Below, piece by piece: positions 16,625 through 25,074 of a stretch of 64,000 bases of DNA. The notes beneath the pieces are model-generated. The model was not told the origin of the DNA and did no database searches. It saw only the letters and a program-made list of their open reading frames with translations. The DNA comes from Anaerotruncus massiliensis (ex Togo et al. 2026) (GTDB taxonomy: Bacteria > Bacillota > Clostridia > Oscillospirales > Ruminococcaceae), in the NCBI RefSeq assembly GCF_900199635.1, contig NZ_LT962687.1:853501-917500 (forward strand). The letters run 5' to 3'. Numbering within the stretch: position 1 is the first letter of the stretch; the number at the start of each line of letters is the position of its first letter. The position numbers were made by a program, and so were the translations under genes.

Positions 16625-17968
16625 TTATCGTGCGCCTACCCTTGTTTTTTGCCTTGCGGCCCGTTTCCGTTTCTTTTCAGCCTGTTCCTGCTGGTAAGCG
16701 GCCTCCAATATTCTGTCCGCCTGTTCCGGGCCAATGGTGCGCCTGACCCGCTCATAGTCCCTAACCTTTCCTTTTAGACTGTCTCGCTCGGCGCAGACCT
16801 CGTAAAGCCTTTCTGATAAGGAACTATTTTTGCTGACCTCCCGGCCATAGTCCGCTTGCAGCCGCTCAAATTTGGATTTGAGGTCGCAGTAGGCCCGATA
16901 GACAGACCGCAGCACCTTGACGATCTTCGCCCATAAGGGCTTGGCCTTTTTCTCCCGGTAGGCTCTGGCCGATTCCAGCGGTCCCGCTTCTGGCAAGACC
17001 TGTTCCGGGTCGCTGGAAAATTCCTCCGCCAGCTTCTCCATGCCTTTCAGCATGGGGGCCACATCGTTTAGTTTGGCCTTGGCCTGGGCCGCTTTCTTTT
17101 CGGCAGCTGCCGCCTCCCTGTTCCTTCGGTCAACCTCGGCCTGGGCCAGCACAGCCGCCTCTTGAAGCTGTGCCAGCCGCTCCCGTTCACACTTCACCTT
17201 GAACTGCGTGACCGTCAGATGTTCCTCGGAGCTGCCACGCTCTCCACGTTCCAAGTCAGTGTAGCCAGCGGAGCGCATCTGCTGAAAAAAATCATCCTGC
17301 AAGACGCTGTACGACTTTCTCAGCACAGGCTTGCCCTTTGCTGTTCGTAACGGTTCCCCGGTGGCATTGTCTACCGCGGGCTGGGACGCCCACTTTTTGC
17401 TCATGCTGACCTGCATAACGGTTTCTTTGACCTTGCCCACCAAGGATTTGTCCTTGCACCGCTTTGTCCATCGTATTTCCTTTTCCACCACCGGGATATA
17501 GACCACATGGAGGTGGTAGTGGTACACATCCTCCCCCAGCGCCTCGGACATGGCTCGGTTGCGCTCGTCGGCGTGCATGACCGCCGACAAAATATACTGC
17601 TCTCCGCCTACGATTTTGATTGCGGCTTTGTATGCGTCGGTGTAAAATTGTTTTGCGAAGTCATAGCCGCCGTGATTGTAGAAGTAGGCGGAGTTCACAT
17701 CAAAGACCAGCTCACCGTATCGAAAGGCGTCCGCCTTAATGCCGCGGGCGGAGATCACGCCGTCGGCCTCCATTTGGGCGAACATCTCCTGATACCCTGC
17801 GGATGGGGCCTTGAAATGGACATTGAGCGGCGTCCGCTCTGGTACAATGTCCTGGTTGACATAGGAATCCTTCTCACGCTCATTGTGCTGCTGGGTGTTA
17901 CCGATTTTAGCAGCGGTCAGCCTCATATTTCTTGCGTTGGTGCGGTCAATGCCGTCGCCTCTCGCCAT
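16625..17968 (-). CDS. MobV family relaxase (Mob/Pre)
   Basis: 447 residues. The N-terminal relaxase domain (about 1-210) contains NMRLTAAKIGNTQQHNERE and the metal-binding histidine triad HYHLHVVYIPVVEK, both typical of MobV. The C-terminal half is a coiled coil (QEAAVLAQAEVDRRNREAAA), as in other MobV proteins. It nicks oriT and pilots the element during mobilization. A MobV-type oriT sequence lies less than 110 bases upstream in the same orientation. Ribosome binding site GGAGGATC. Confidence 0.9.
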   Translation of the reverse strand: MARGDGIDRTNARNMRLTAAKIGNTQQHNEREKDSYVNQDIVPERTPLNVHFKAPSAGYQEMFAQMEADGVISARGIKADAFRYGELVFDVNSAYFYNHGGYDFAKQFYTDAYKAAIKIVGGEQYILSAVMHADERNRAMSEALGEDVYHYHLHVVYIPVVEKEIRWTKRCKDKSLVGKVKETVMQVSMSKKWASQPAVDNATGEPLRTAKGKPVLRKSYSVLQDDFFQQMRSAGYTDLERGERGSSEEHLTVTQFKVKCERERLAQLQEAAVLAQAEVDRRNREAAAAEKKAAQAKAKLNDVAPMLKGMEKLAEEFSSDPEQVLPEAGPLESARAYREKKAKPLWAKIVKVLRSVYRAYCDLKSKFERLQADYGREVSKNSSLSERLYEVCAERDSLKGKVRDYERVRRTIGPEQADRILEAAYQQEQAEKKRKRAARQKTRVGAR

Positions 17969-18043
17969 AGGAAAGATCCTCCTGTTTCAGATGTTTGATT
18001 GTTGAAAATGGGCGGGGGTTTCGGGGGGAGGCACTTCCTGCGG

Positions 18044-18072
18044 GAAGTGTAATAACCCACTATGACACTTTC
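18044..18072 (-). other. Putative oriT of MobV type
   Basis: On the minus strand the sequence reads AAGTGTCATAGTGGGTTATT followed by ACACTTC: arms AAGTGT/ACACTT flank a TAGTGGG/TTA segment closely like the TAGTGTG/TTA nick region of pMV158. It lies directly upstream of the MobV gene. A neighbouring CACTTTCGC/GCGAAAGTG inverted repeat (18,065-18,093) may extend the site. Confidence 0.65.
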
Positions 18073-18209
18073 GCCCCGTTGATGCGAAAGTGCCGTGGGC
18101 TCTCCCGAGGGGGTGCGGGGGCTTTGCCCCCGGCAACTGCGGTTGTCTCCCCCAGCAGGGCCGCCCTTTGAAAAGGGCACCCTGCACCCCGCCTAAACTT
18201 TGCCGCACC

Positions 18210-18294
18210 CCGTGACAGCCGTGACGACCGTGACGATGTTTTAGACACCGCCCCCGCTCTCAAAAAAGCCGTCACAGCCGTCACGGTCGTCACG
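18210..18294. repeat. Mirrored iteron-like repeats downstream of the RepA-like gene
   Basis: Three 9-bp units of the form CCGTGACRR (18,210-18,236) face three inverted units GYCGTCACR (18,268-18,294) across a 31-base spacer. The right set overlaps the last codons of the RepA-like gene. This could be a replication origin for the excised circle or a large transcription-ending hairpin. The intergenic 17,969-18,289 holds only this array, the oriT-like site and GC-rich hairpins. Confidence 0.5.
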
Positions 18295-19444
18295 CCTGGG
18301 GAGGTTCCAGCGTCAGGCTGATACTTCTCCCAGCGTGGGTACGGGTGTTCTCATAACGGATGTGATACTCTGCCGCCAGCTTACTGGCCCGGACGTTCAG
18401 CCGCATCGCCAGGGCGTTGGGCTTCATATCCACTTGCAGGGCCGCTGCCAACTCTGTGGCCGTACCGCCCCAGGACGGCCTTTCCGCCGTAATAAAGGCG
18501 GCTACGGCCTCCAGCACCGGGTCGGGTGGTTCTACCCATAACTCTGTTTCCATTCGCTCCAATGTCCATGTTAGGTGTTTCTTGTCCTTGGTGAGATAGA
18601 GCCGCTGGTCTTGTTGGTCACGTCCTACCACGTCCAGGGTGGCGGTGCCATCTGTTCGCTTCTCCTTCTGAAGAAGAAAGGCCCCGTCCGCCGCACCCGA
18701 CAGGCCATTAGTGCCGGAGATCATATCAAACTTGTCGTCGGCCTGCTGTTTCCGAGTGTGATGTACCAGCAGGAGACAGACGCCGCAAGCATCAGCGAGG
18801 CGTTTCAGCTTGCCCACCACCTCATAATCGTTGGCGTAGCTGTACTTATCCCCACCAGCCTCCCGGATTTTCTGGAGGGTGTCAATGATAATCAGCTTGG
18901 TGTCGGGGTGTTCCTGCACGAATCGCTTTAGTTGCTCCTCCAGCCCGTTGCCGACCTGCTTGGCGCAGATGGAAAAGAGAAGGTCGTTGGTACCCTCCAT
19001 GCCGAACATCCGGTAAAGCCGCTTCTGCAAGCGTCGGTGATCGTCCTCCAGCGCCAGATAGAGGACAGTCCCTTTGTGAACGGGATAGTCCCACAGGGGG
19101 AGGCCCATGCTGACGTGATAGGCAAACTGGGCCATCAGGAACGACTTGCCCACCTTCGGCGCTCCCGCAAAGAGGTATGTTCCCGGATAGAGCAGACCGT
19201 CAATGACGGGCGGTCTGCTCTGATAGACGTTCTCGTACAACTCGTTCATGGAAATTGTGGGGAGATACGCCGGGTCGTTCATGCGCTGCATTTTCCGCAG
19301 CAGTTCCGCATAATTTTTTTCAGGGGGATTGTTTTCTGTCGTGTCCTCTGCTATACTTGCGGTAGGTGTATGTGAAATGGGCTGTTCCCCGTCTGCGCCA
19401 ACAGACGGAACCGGGACAGTCCTTTTCGTTTCCTTGGAATCCAT
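18290..19444 (-). CDS. RepA-like RecA-fold ATPase/helicase of the mobile element
   Basis: 384 residues from the ATG at 19,444; the TTG at 19,447 is possible. The Walker A is AGAPKVGKSFLMAQ, Walker B is KLIIIDTLQKI, followed by LLLVHHTRK, the pattern of AAA_25/RepA hexameric helicases (RSF1010 RepA, phage RepA-like). The C-terminus carries a winged-helix-like segment (TATELAAALQVDMKPNALAM). In such elements it probably unwinds DNA for replication of the excised form. Upstream is a ribbon-helix-helix gene, downstream the iteron-like array. Confidence 0.8.
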   Translation of the reverse strand: MDSKETKRTVPVPSVGADGEQPISHTPTASIAEDTTENNPPEKNYAELLRKMQRMNDPAYLPTISMNELYENVYQSRPPVIDGLLYPGTYLFAGAPKVGKSFLMAQFAYHVSMGLPLWDYPVHKGTVLYLALEDDHRRLQKRLYRMFGMEGTNDLLFSICAKQVGNGLEEQLKRFVQEHPDTKLIIIDTLQKIREAGGDKYSYANDYEVVGKLKRLADACGVCLLLVHHTRKQQADDKFDMISGTNGLSGAADGAFLLQKEKRTDGTATLDVVGRDQQDQRLYLTKDKKHLTWTLERMETELWVEPPDPVLEAVAAFITAERPSWGGTATELAAALQVDMKPNALAMRLNVRASKLAAEYHIRYENTRTHAGRSISLTLEPPQA

Positions 19445-19451
19445 CAATCTA

Positions 19452-19772
19452 TCAATCCTCCTTCATGCCGCCCATGATAGCGGTGATCAGCTGAATGGTG
19501 TCCAGCAGTTCGTCGTCCACACCGGCCCCGTCCTCGACCCGCCGCAGTTCGTCCAGAACGGCGGCAAGCTGGTCACGCAGGGCCTTGTAGACCTTGGGAT
19601 TACCCTGTACCACTACGTCCCGGCACAGGAGCCGTCTTGTGATGTAGTCCTGCTTTGTCAGGCCGGAGAGCCGCACAGCGGCGTCGATCTGTTCATCTTC
19701 CTCCGGGGACACCCGGAAGGCTACAATCTTGTTCCTCCAGCGGTTTTTGCTGTCTCGGTTTTTCAGTGACAT
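19452..19772 (-). CDS. Ribbon-helix-helix mobilization-type protein
   Basis: 106 residues from the ATG at 19,772 (AAAGGA upstream). RWRNKIVAFRVSPEEDEQID followed by AAVRLSGLTKQDYITRRLL is the strand-helix-helix pattern of MobC/relaxosome accessory proteins. It probably binds near oriT or controls the rep/mob genes. It sits seven bases upstream of the RepA-like gene and so is likely translationally linked. Confidence 0.65.
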   Translation of the reverse strand: MSLKNRDSKNRWRNKIVAFRVSPEEDEQIDAAVRLSGLTKQDYITRRLLCRDVVVQGNPKVYKALRDQLAAVLDELRRVEDGAGVDDELLDTIQLITAIMGGMKED

Positions 19773-19826
19773 TTTTAATTCCTTTCTCAACATGACAAAA
19801 TCTTAAAAACGAAAATAATCTCGTTT

Positions 19827-20909
19827 TTAGGAAAATGAACCTTCTCGCTCCATGTCCAGCTTGTTCGCCATTTCCGTTTGCCTTGTGGGAAACAAGTGGG
19901 CATAGCGATAGGTGATGTCGATGCTTTCATGCCCTACCCGGTCAGCGATTGCCAGGGCTGTAAAGCCCATATCAATCAGCAGGGAAATGTGCGAATGTCG
20001 GAGGTCATGTATCCTGATTCGCTTCACGCCAGCCGCTTTCGCACCCCTGTCCATTTCATGGTGGAGATAGTGTTTGCTGACAGGGAAGATCCGTTCGTCC
20101 GCCCCGGCGCTGTAAAACATCTTTAAGTAGTCCTCCATCTCTCCACAGAGGAATTTGGGCATCTTAATGACACGGTTGCTCTTTTTCGTCTTGGGAGTGG
20201 TAATCACGTCCTTGCCCTTGAGGCGCTGATAGGATTTGTTGATGGACACTGTACCCGCCTCAAAGTCGAAGTCAGACGGGGTGAGGGCCAGCAACTCCCC
20301 CTCCCGGATACCGCACCAGTAGAGCATTTCAAAGGCGTAGTAGGAGAGGGGCTTGTCCATCATGGCGTCGGCAAATTTCAGATACTCGTCCTTCGTCCAG
20401 AACAGCATTTCACGCCGTTCCTCCACACCCATGTTCCCGGCCTTGGCCGCAGGATTGACCTGGAGGCCGTAGTAGCGGACAGCATGGTTAAAGAGGGCGC
20501 TCAACTGATTGTGGACGGTTTTGAGATAGGTAGGGGAGTAGGGCTTTCCTTTGGTGTCCGTCAATCCCCGGATTGCGTTCTGCCAATCCATCACGTCCTT
20601 GGCGGTAATTTCCGACAGTTTGCGCTTTCCAAAATACGGTAGGATTTTCTTCTGGATGATGCTCTCTTTTGTCAGCCAGGTGTTCAATTTCAGCTTGGGC
20701 TTCATGTCCTTCTCATAAAGTTGTGCGAAACTCTCGAAGGTCATATTTACGTCGGCCTGTTTCTGCATAAGGAACTCTCGCTCCCACGCCTGGGCCTCCT
20801 TTTTGGTGGCAAAGCCACGCTTTAACTTCTGCTGGCGCTCTCCTTTCCAGTCCGTATAGCGGAACTGGACGTACCAAGTGCCGTTGGCCTTGTTCTTAAA
20901 CGCTGCCAT
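19827..20909 (-). CDS. int: Site-specific tyrosine recombinase / integrase
   Basis: 360 residues. The N-terminal AP2-like arm-binding segment (WYVQFRYTDWKGERQQKLKR) and SAM-like core-binding domain precede the catalytic domain, with the first Arg in YWCGIREGELLAL, HDLRHSHISLL (H-x-x-R), a late His in DRVGHESIDIT and the nucleophile in ITYRYAHL. It integrates the element at the 3' end of guaA. The ATG lies three bases after the excisionase stop, showing coupling. A consensus promoter upstream of the excisionase gene drives both. Confidence 0.95.
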   Translation of the reverse strand: MAAFKNKANGTWYVQFRYTDWKGERQQKLKRGFATKKEAQAWEREFLMQKQADVNMTFESFAQLYEKDMKPKLKLNTWLTKESIIQKKILPYFGKRKLSEITAKDVMDWQNAIRGLTDTKGKPYSPTYLKTVHNQLSALFNHAVRYYGLQVNPAAKAGNMGVEERREMLFWTKDEYLKFADAMMDKPLSYYAFEMLYWCGIREGELLALTPSDFDFEAGTVSINKSYQRLKGKDVITTPKTKKSNRVIKMPKFLCGEMEDYLKMFYSAGADERIFPVSKHYLHHEMDRGAKAAGVKRIRIHDLRHSHISLLIDMGFTALAIADRVGHESIDITYRYAHLFPTRQTEMANKLDMEREGSFS

Positions 20910-20912
20910 AGG

Positions 20913-21113
20913 TTAATCGCTCCTTTCGTTCTGGCCTCTTGTGGCATAAAATTTTTCGTGGAAGAATTTGCGGTCGATCCGGCCTGAAATGGTAATACAG
21001 CCCGTCTTTTTCAACTCCGCATTCATGGAACGAATCAGCTTATAGGCATAGGGGACAGAAACCCCTAATTCTTCCGCTACCTCGTCCACCCGCATGAACA
21101 TGGTGCTTGCCAT
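20913..21113 (-). CDS. xis: Excisionase-like helix-turn-helix protein
   Basis: 66 residues. MRVDEVAEELGVSVPYAYKL is a MerR-like winged helix-turn-helix as in Tn916-type excisionases. It is directly upstream of the integrase gene, as usual for xis-int pairs. Ribosome binding site GAGGAGGTG. Confidence 0.82.
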   Translation of the reverse strand: MASTMFMRVDEVAEELGVSVPYAYKLIRSMNAELKKTGCITISGRIDRKFFHEKFYATRGQNERSD

Positions 21114-21164
21114 TGTGGTTCACCTCCTCTCATGGCTCTTGCACTAAGCCTTTATGCTTAACAA

Positions 21165-21193
21165 ATTATAACTAAACAAATTTGCTTTGTCAA
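21165..21193 (-). promoter_or_regulatory. Consensus promoter of the xis-int operon
   Basis: Minus strand TTGACA (21,188-21,193), 17-base spacer, TATAAT (21,165-21,170). It is divergent from the regulator gene's promoter 44 bases away, so the regulator may control both. Confidence 0.8.
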
Positions 21194-21236
21194 GTGGCTT
21201 GCGGAATAATTTTTAACTTTTTTGTTTAAGATACTC

Positions 21237-21266
21237 TTGACTGTTACTAAGCGAATATGTTATACT
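21237..21266 (+). promoter_or_regulatory. Promoter of the element's XRE regulator
   Basis: TTGACT (21,237-21,242), 18-base spacer, TATACT (21,261-21,266), 38 bases before the ATG. Confidence 0.7.
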
Positions 21267-21303
21267 ATCTTCGACAGAAACCACCAGATAGGAGTTGGCA
21301 TTT

Positions 21304-21837
21304 ATGGCAATAGGAGAGCGCATCCATTTTTTCCGCACCCTCCGGGGTATGACACAGAAGTATCTTGGTATGGCGGTGGGCTTTCCAGAGCGTTCCGCCG
21401 ATGTTCGTCTGGCGCAGTACGAAACAGGCACCCGGACGCCGAAGGCCGACTTGACCGCTGCCCTGGCGCATACATTAGATGTATCGCCCCAGGCGTTGAG
21501 CGTCCCGGACATAGACAACTACATAGGTTTGGCCCATACGCTGTTCGCCTTGGAGGATGTTTACAGTCTGAAAGTGATAGAGGCGGATGGACGCGCCTGC
21601 CTGCAAGCAGATATTTTCCAGGGAGGCCGTCAAGCCAGTGAGCTGAACAAAATCTTGATTGCGTGGCGGGAACAGGCGGCGAAGTTGGAGGCCGGGGAGA
21701 TCACCAAGGAGGACTATGACCGCTGGCGGTACAACTACCCCAAGTATGACACCACCCAGCGGTGGGCCAAAGTCCCCTCGAAGGAATTAAGCGATGCTCT
21801 GATAAAAGGATTGAAGAAACAGAGAAAAGACAAATAG
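21304..21837 (+). CDS. XRE-family regulator of the mobile element
   Basis: 177 residues from the ATG at 21,304 (AGGAG upstream). The N-terminal HTH_3 domain reads GERIHFFRTLRGMTQKYLGM, then RLAQYETGTRTPKADL. The C-terminal half has no recognised domain and ends in a basic tail. It is divergent from xis-int, the position of a repressor controlling excision. Confidence 0.85.
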   Translation: MAIGERIHFFRTLRGMTQKYLGMAVGFPERSADVRLAQYETGTRTPKADLTAALAHTLDVSPQALSVPDIDNYIGLAHTLFALEDVYSLKVIEADGRACLQADIFQGGRQASELNKILIAWREQAAKLEAGEITKEDYDRWRYNYPKYDTTQRWAKVPSKELSDALIKGLKKQRKDK

Positions 21838-21838
21838 C

Positions 21839-21881
21839 AAAAAAGGTCTTGCCGACTGGTGAAAGTCAGCAAGACCTTTTT
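21839..21881 (+). terminator. Terminator after the element's XRE regulator
   Basis: AAAAAGGTCTTGC paired with GCAAGACCTTTTT around an inner GACT/AGTC stem. Confidence 0.8.
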
Positions 21882-21956
21882 CTTAGGATATGGAGGATTT
21901 TCCCGCAAGCCACCCGCTATACGGGAGTGAACAAAGTAAATCCGGTTTTGGTATCT

Positions 21957-21974
21957 GCTATCAATTTGCTATCA
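21957..21974 (+). repeat. Integrase arm-type sites, right end
   Basis: GCTATCA at 21,957-21,963 and 21,968-21,974, the same heptamer as the three copies near attL and in the same orientation. Confidence 0.55.
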
Positions 21975-22032
21975 AATGCCCCGTTTCCGTTTCAAAAACC
22001 CAGTGTTTTCAAGGCTTTGCTGGTTTTGTTAG

Positions 22033-22045
22033 TTATTCCCACTCG
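22033..22045. repeat. attR core (13-bp direct repeat)
   Basis: TTATTCCCACTCG, which on the minus strand is the end of the guaA paralog (codons for Glu-Trp-Glu and the stop). Integration leaves the gene intact. Confidence 0.85.
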
Positions 22046-23337
22046 ATCGTCGCGGGCGGCTTGGGGGAGAGGTCGTAGCAGACGCGGTTGACCCCCGGCA
22101 CTTTCTTCAGGATGCGGTTTGTGATCTTCATGAGCACCGGCCAGGGCACCTGCTCGACGTCTGCGGTCATCGCGTCGATCGTGTTGATCGCGCGCAGGAT
22201 GACCGGGTACTCGAAGCAGCGCGCGTTGTTTTTCACGCCGACCGATTTAAAATCGGGGACGACGGTGAAATACTGCCAGACGGTCTTGTCGAGCCCGGCG
22301 GCGTGGAACTCCTCGCGGAGGATCGCGTCCGATTCGCGCACCGCCTCGAGGCGCTCGCGGGTAATCGCGCCGAGGCAGCGCACCCCAAGTCCGGGGCCGG
22401 GGAAGGGCTGGCGGTAGACCATGGCGTCGGGCAGGCCGAGGGCGGTGCCGCAGGCGCGCACCTCGTCCTTGAAGAGCTGGCGGAGCGGCTCAACGAGCTC
22501 AAACGCGAGGTCGTCGGGCAGGCCGCCGACATTGTGGTGGCTCTTTACCATCTTGGCGGTCTTGGTGCCGCTCTCAACGATATCGGGATAGATGGTGCCC
22601 TGCGCGAGGAAGTTGATCCCCTCGAGCTTGCGGGCCTCCTCCTCGAAGACGCGGATGAACTCCGCGCCGATGATCTTGCGTTTTTGCTCGGGGTCCGCGA
22701 TCCCCGCCAGCTTGCCCAAAAACCGCTCGCTCGCGTCGACGTAGACGAGGTTCGCGCCCAATTCGTCGCGGAAGACGCGCACGACCTGTTCCGGCTCCCC
22801 TTTGCGGAGCAGCCCGTGGTTGACGTGCACGCAGGTGAGCTGGTCGCCGATGGCGCGCAACAGCAGCGCGGCCACGACCGAGCTGTCCACGCCGCCCGAG
22901 AGGGCGAGCAGCACCTTGCGGGAGCCGACCTGTTTGCGGACGAGCTCGATCTGGTCGGCGATGAAGTTTTCCATGTTCCAGTTGGCCTGCGCCTTGCAGG
23001 TGTCAAAGACGAACCCGCGAAGCAGCTCCGTCAGCGCGGCGGGATCCTCCGGCCAATGGGGCAGGGCCTCGCCGCGCGCCGTGGGATGGTCGGCAGAAAG
23101 GGTCGGGATGCCGAGCGAATAGACCGCGGGGTCGACGTCGACGGGCGCGCCGTCCACCACCCGGTTGGGGCCGCCGTTCAGGAGGATGCCGCGCACGTTT
23201 GGCAGCGCGCGCAGCTCGTCCGGCGTGATGTCGTGCGGGTAGATTTCGCTGTAGACGCCCAGGTCGCGGACGGCCCGCGCGAGGACGGTATTTTCGGTGC
23301 TTCCAAGGTCCAGAATAACGATCATGTCCTGCTGCAT
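22033..23337 (-). CDS. GMP synthase paralog with truncated, catalytically dead glutaminase domain
   Basis: 434 residues against about 510 for GuaA. The C-terminal synthetase part is complete: ATP pyrophosphatase loop [15 protein letters not shown], the XMP-site region [24 protein letters not shown] and the terminal KPPATIEWE. The N-terminal GATase domain is cut to about 110 residues. It keeps the first strands (GILLNGGPN) but has no GxCxG nucleophile and no HPE motif. It should therefore need free ammonia or a partner glutaminase. It lies 35 bases downstream of full-length guaA, so the two are probably cotranscribed. ATG 23,337 follows GGGAGG; ATG 23,325 is an alternative. The mobile element is joined to its 3' end. 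Confidence 0.85.
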   Translation of the reverse strand: MQQDMIVILDLGSTENTVLARAVRDLGVYSEIYPHDITPDELRALPNVRGILLNGGPNRVVDGAPVDVDPAVYSLGIPTLSADHPTARGEALPHWPEDPAALTELLRGFVFDTCKAQANWNMENFIADQIELVRKQVGSRKVLLALSGGVDSSVVAALLLRAIGDQLTCVHVNHGLLRKGEPEQVVRVFRDELGANLVYVDASERFLGKLAGIADPEQKRKIIGAEFIRVFEEEARKLEGINFLAQGTIYPDIVESGTKTAKMVKSHHNVGGLPDDLAFELVEPLRQLFKDEVRACGTALGLPDAMVYRQPFPGPGLGVRCLGAITRERLEAVRESDAILREEFHAAGLDKTVWQYFTVVPDFKSVGVKNNARCFEYPVILRAINTIDAMTADVEQVPWPVLMKITNRILKKVPGVNRVCYDLSPKPPATIEWE

Positions 23338-23372
23338 ATGCTGTTTTCCTCCCATGTCCTGCCGAGCCGGCC

Positions 23373-24905
23373 TCAGAGCCATTCGATGGTCGCGGGCGGC
23401 TTGGATGTGATATCGTAGACGATCCGGTTGATGCCGCGCACCTCGTTGACGATCCGGCGGCTGACGAGGTCGAGCACCTCGTAGGGGATGCGCGCCCAGT
23501 CGGCGGTCATGAAGTCGGTGGTGGTGACGCCGCGCAGCGCGACGGTGTAGTCGTAGGTGCGCCCGTCCCCCATGACGCCGACCGACCGCATGTCGGTGAG
23601 CACCGCGAAATACTGGTGGACCTCCTTCTCCAGTCCCGCCCGGGCGATCTCCTCGCGGAAGATCCAGTCGGCGTCCTGCAGAACCGCGACCTTTTCGCGG
23701 GTGATTTCGCCGACGATGCGCACGGCGAGCCCGGGGCCGGGGAAGGGCTGGCGGTCGACGAGGTAACCGGGCAGGCCGAGTTCCCTGCCGAGGGCGCGGG
23801 TTTCGTCCTTGAAGAGTAACCGCAGCGGCTCGATGATCTCCTTGAAATCGACGTAATCGGGAAGTCCGCCGACATTGTGGTGGCTTTTGATCGTCGCGGC
23901 GTCCCCCGCGCCCGATTCAATCACGTCGGGATAGATGGTGCCCTGCGCGAGGTAGTCGACCCGCCCGAGCTTTTTGGCCTCCGCCTCAAAGACGCGGATG
24001 AACTCCTCGCCGATGATCTTGCGCTTCCGCTCGGGGTCGGTCACGCCCGCGAGCTTATCGAGGAAGCGGTCGCGCGCGTCGACGCGGACAAAGTTGAGGT
24101 CATGCCCGCGGAAAGCCTCCTCGACCTCGTCCCCCTCGTTTTTGCGCATGAGGCCGTGGTCGACGAAGATGCAGGTGAGCTGGCCGCCGACCGCGCGGGA
24201 GAGCAGCGCGGCCGCGACCGAGCTGTCCACGCCGCCCGAGAGCCCGAGCAGCACCTTGCCGTCCCCGATCTTTTCGCGCAGGGACGCGACCGTGCTGCGG
24301 GCATAGTCGCCCATCGTCCAGTCGCCCTTCGCGCCGCACACCCGGTAGAGGAAGTTATGGAGCATGGCGACGCCGTTTTCCGTGTGGAGCACCTCAGGGT
24401 GCATCTGTAGGCCGTAGAGCTTTTTCTCGGGGTTCTGCATCGCGGCGGTGGGGCAGCAGTCGGTGTGCGCCGCGGCGGTAAAGCCCTCGGGCAGCCGGTC
24501 GATATAGTCGGTGTGGCTCATCCACGAGACGCCCTTGTCCGGCAGCCCCGCGAAGAGGGGGCAGGAGGTGTCGTAGTATGTAACCGTCTTGCCGTACTCG
24601 CGCGAATCGGGGCTGGTGACATGCCCGCCGAGGGTGTGGGCCATCAGCTGGATGCCGTAGCAGATGCCCAGCACGGGGACGCCCCGTTCAAAGACCGCCG
24701 GGTCGATGTGGGGGGAATCTTCCTCGTAGACGCTGTTGGGGCCGCCCGTAAAAATGATGCCGATGGGATTTTTCGCGAAGACCTCCGCAAGCGGGGTCCG
24801 GCTGGGGAGCACCTCGCAGTAGACCGCGCACTCGCGGACCCGGCGGGCGATCAGCTGGTTATACTGCCCGCCGAAGTCGAGGATCACGACCGTCTGGTGG
24901 TTCAT
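23373..24905 (-). CDS. guaA: GMP synthase (glutamine-hydrolysing)
   Basis: 510 residues, full length. The GATase domain has the nucleophile in [13 protein letters not shown] and the catalytic pair in [10 protein letters not shown]. The synthetase domain has [26 protein letters not shown] and [12 protein letters not shown]. It makes GMP from XMP, glutamine and ATP in the cytosol. The C-terminus ends IEWL with a stop context that differs from the 13-bp att core kept in the paralog. No purine riboswitch is evident in the 170-base upstream gap. Confidence 0.96.
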   Translation of the reverse strand: MNHQTVVILDFGGQYNQLIARRVRECAVYCEVLPSRTPLAEVFAKNPIGIIFTGGPNSVYEEDSPHIDPAVFERGVPVLGICYGIQLMAHTLGGHVTSPDSREYGKTVTYYDTSCPLFAGLPDKGVSWMSHTDYIDRLPEGFTAAAHTDCCPTAAMQNPEKKLYGLQMHPEVLHTENGVAMLHNFLYRVCGAKGDWTMGDYARSTVASLREKIGDGKVLLGLSGGVDSSVAAALLSRAVGGQLTCIFVDHGLMRKNEGDEVEEAFRGHDLNFVRVDARDRFLDKLAGVTDPERKRKIIGEEFIRVFEAEAKKLGRVDYLAQGTIYPDVIESGAGDAATIKSHHNVGGLPDYVDFKEIIEPLRLLFKDETRALGRELGLPGYLVDRQPFPGPGLAVRIVGEITREKVAVLQDADWIFREEIARAGLEKEVHQYFAVLTDMRSVGVMGDGRTYDYTVALRGVTTTDFMTADWARIPYEVLDLVSRRIVNEVRGINRIVYDITSKPPATIEWL

Positions 24906-25074
24906 ATGGGTTCATCAATCCTTTTTTATCAGATACCTGCGGGAATACGTTTATTTTGCCACAAAAAGACGCAAAATACAAGCGGCAAGGAAACGATTGT
25001 TCCTGCCTGCGCGCCGTGCCGGGCAAAACCGGCGCGGGCGCGGAAAAAAAGACGGTCAAAGGAGGGATGGCGGA

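Larger units (their letters stand above)
14093..22045. mobile_element. Integrative mobilizable element with tet(W), inserted in the 3' end of a guaA paralog
   Basis: The 7.95-kb segment is bounded by the 13-bp direct repeat TTATTCCCACTCG; the right copy is the last codons and stop of the guaA paralog. Inside, from left to right, lie integrase arm-type repeats, tet(W), MobV relaxase, an oriT-like site, iteron-like repeats, a RepA-like ATPase, a ribbon-helix-helix protein, tyrosine integrase, excisionase, a Cro/CI-type regulator and more arm repeats. Base composition is clearly less GC-rich than the host. There are no type IV secretion genes, so it would need a helper conjugative element to transfer. 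Confidence 0.9.

Noticed and set aside
24906-25060. Guanine riboswitch upstream of guaA
   Set aside because: None of the conserved purine-aptamer loop sequences could be found in the short upstream gap.
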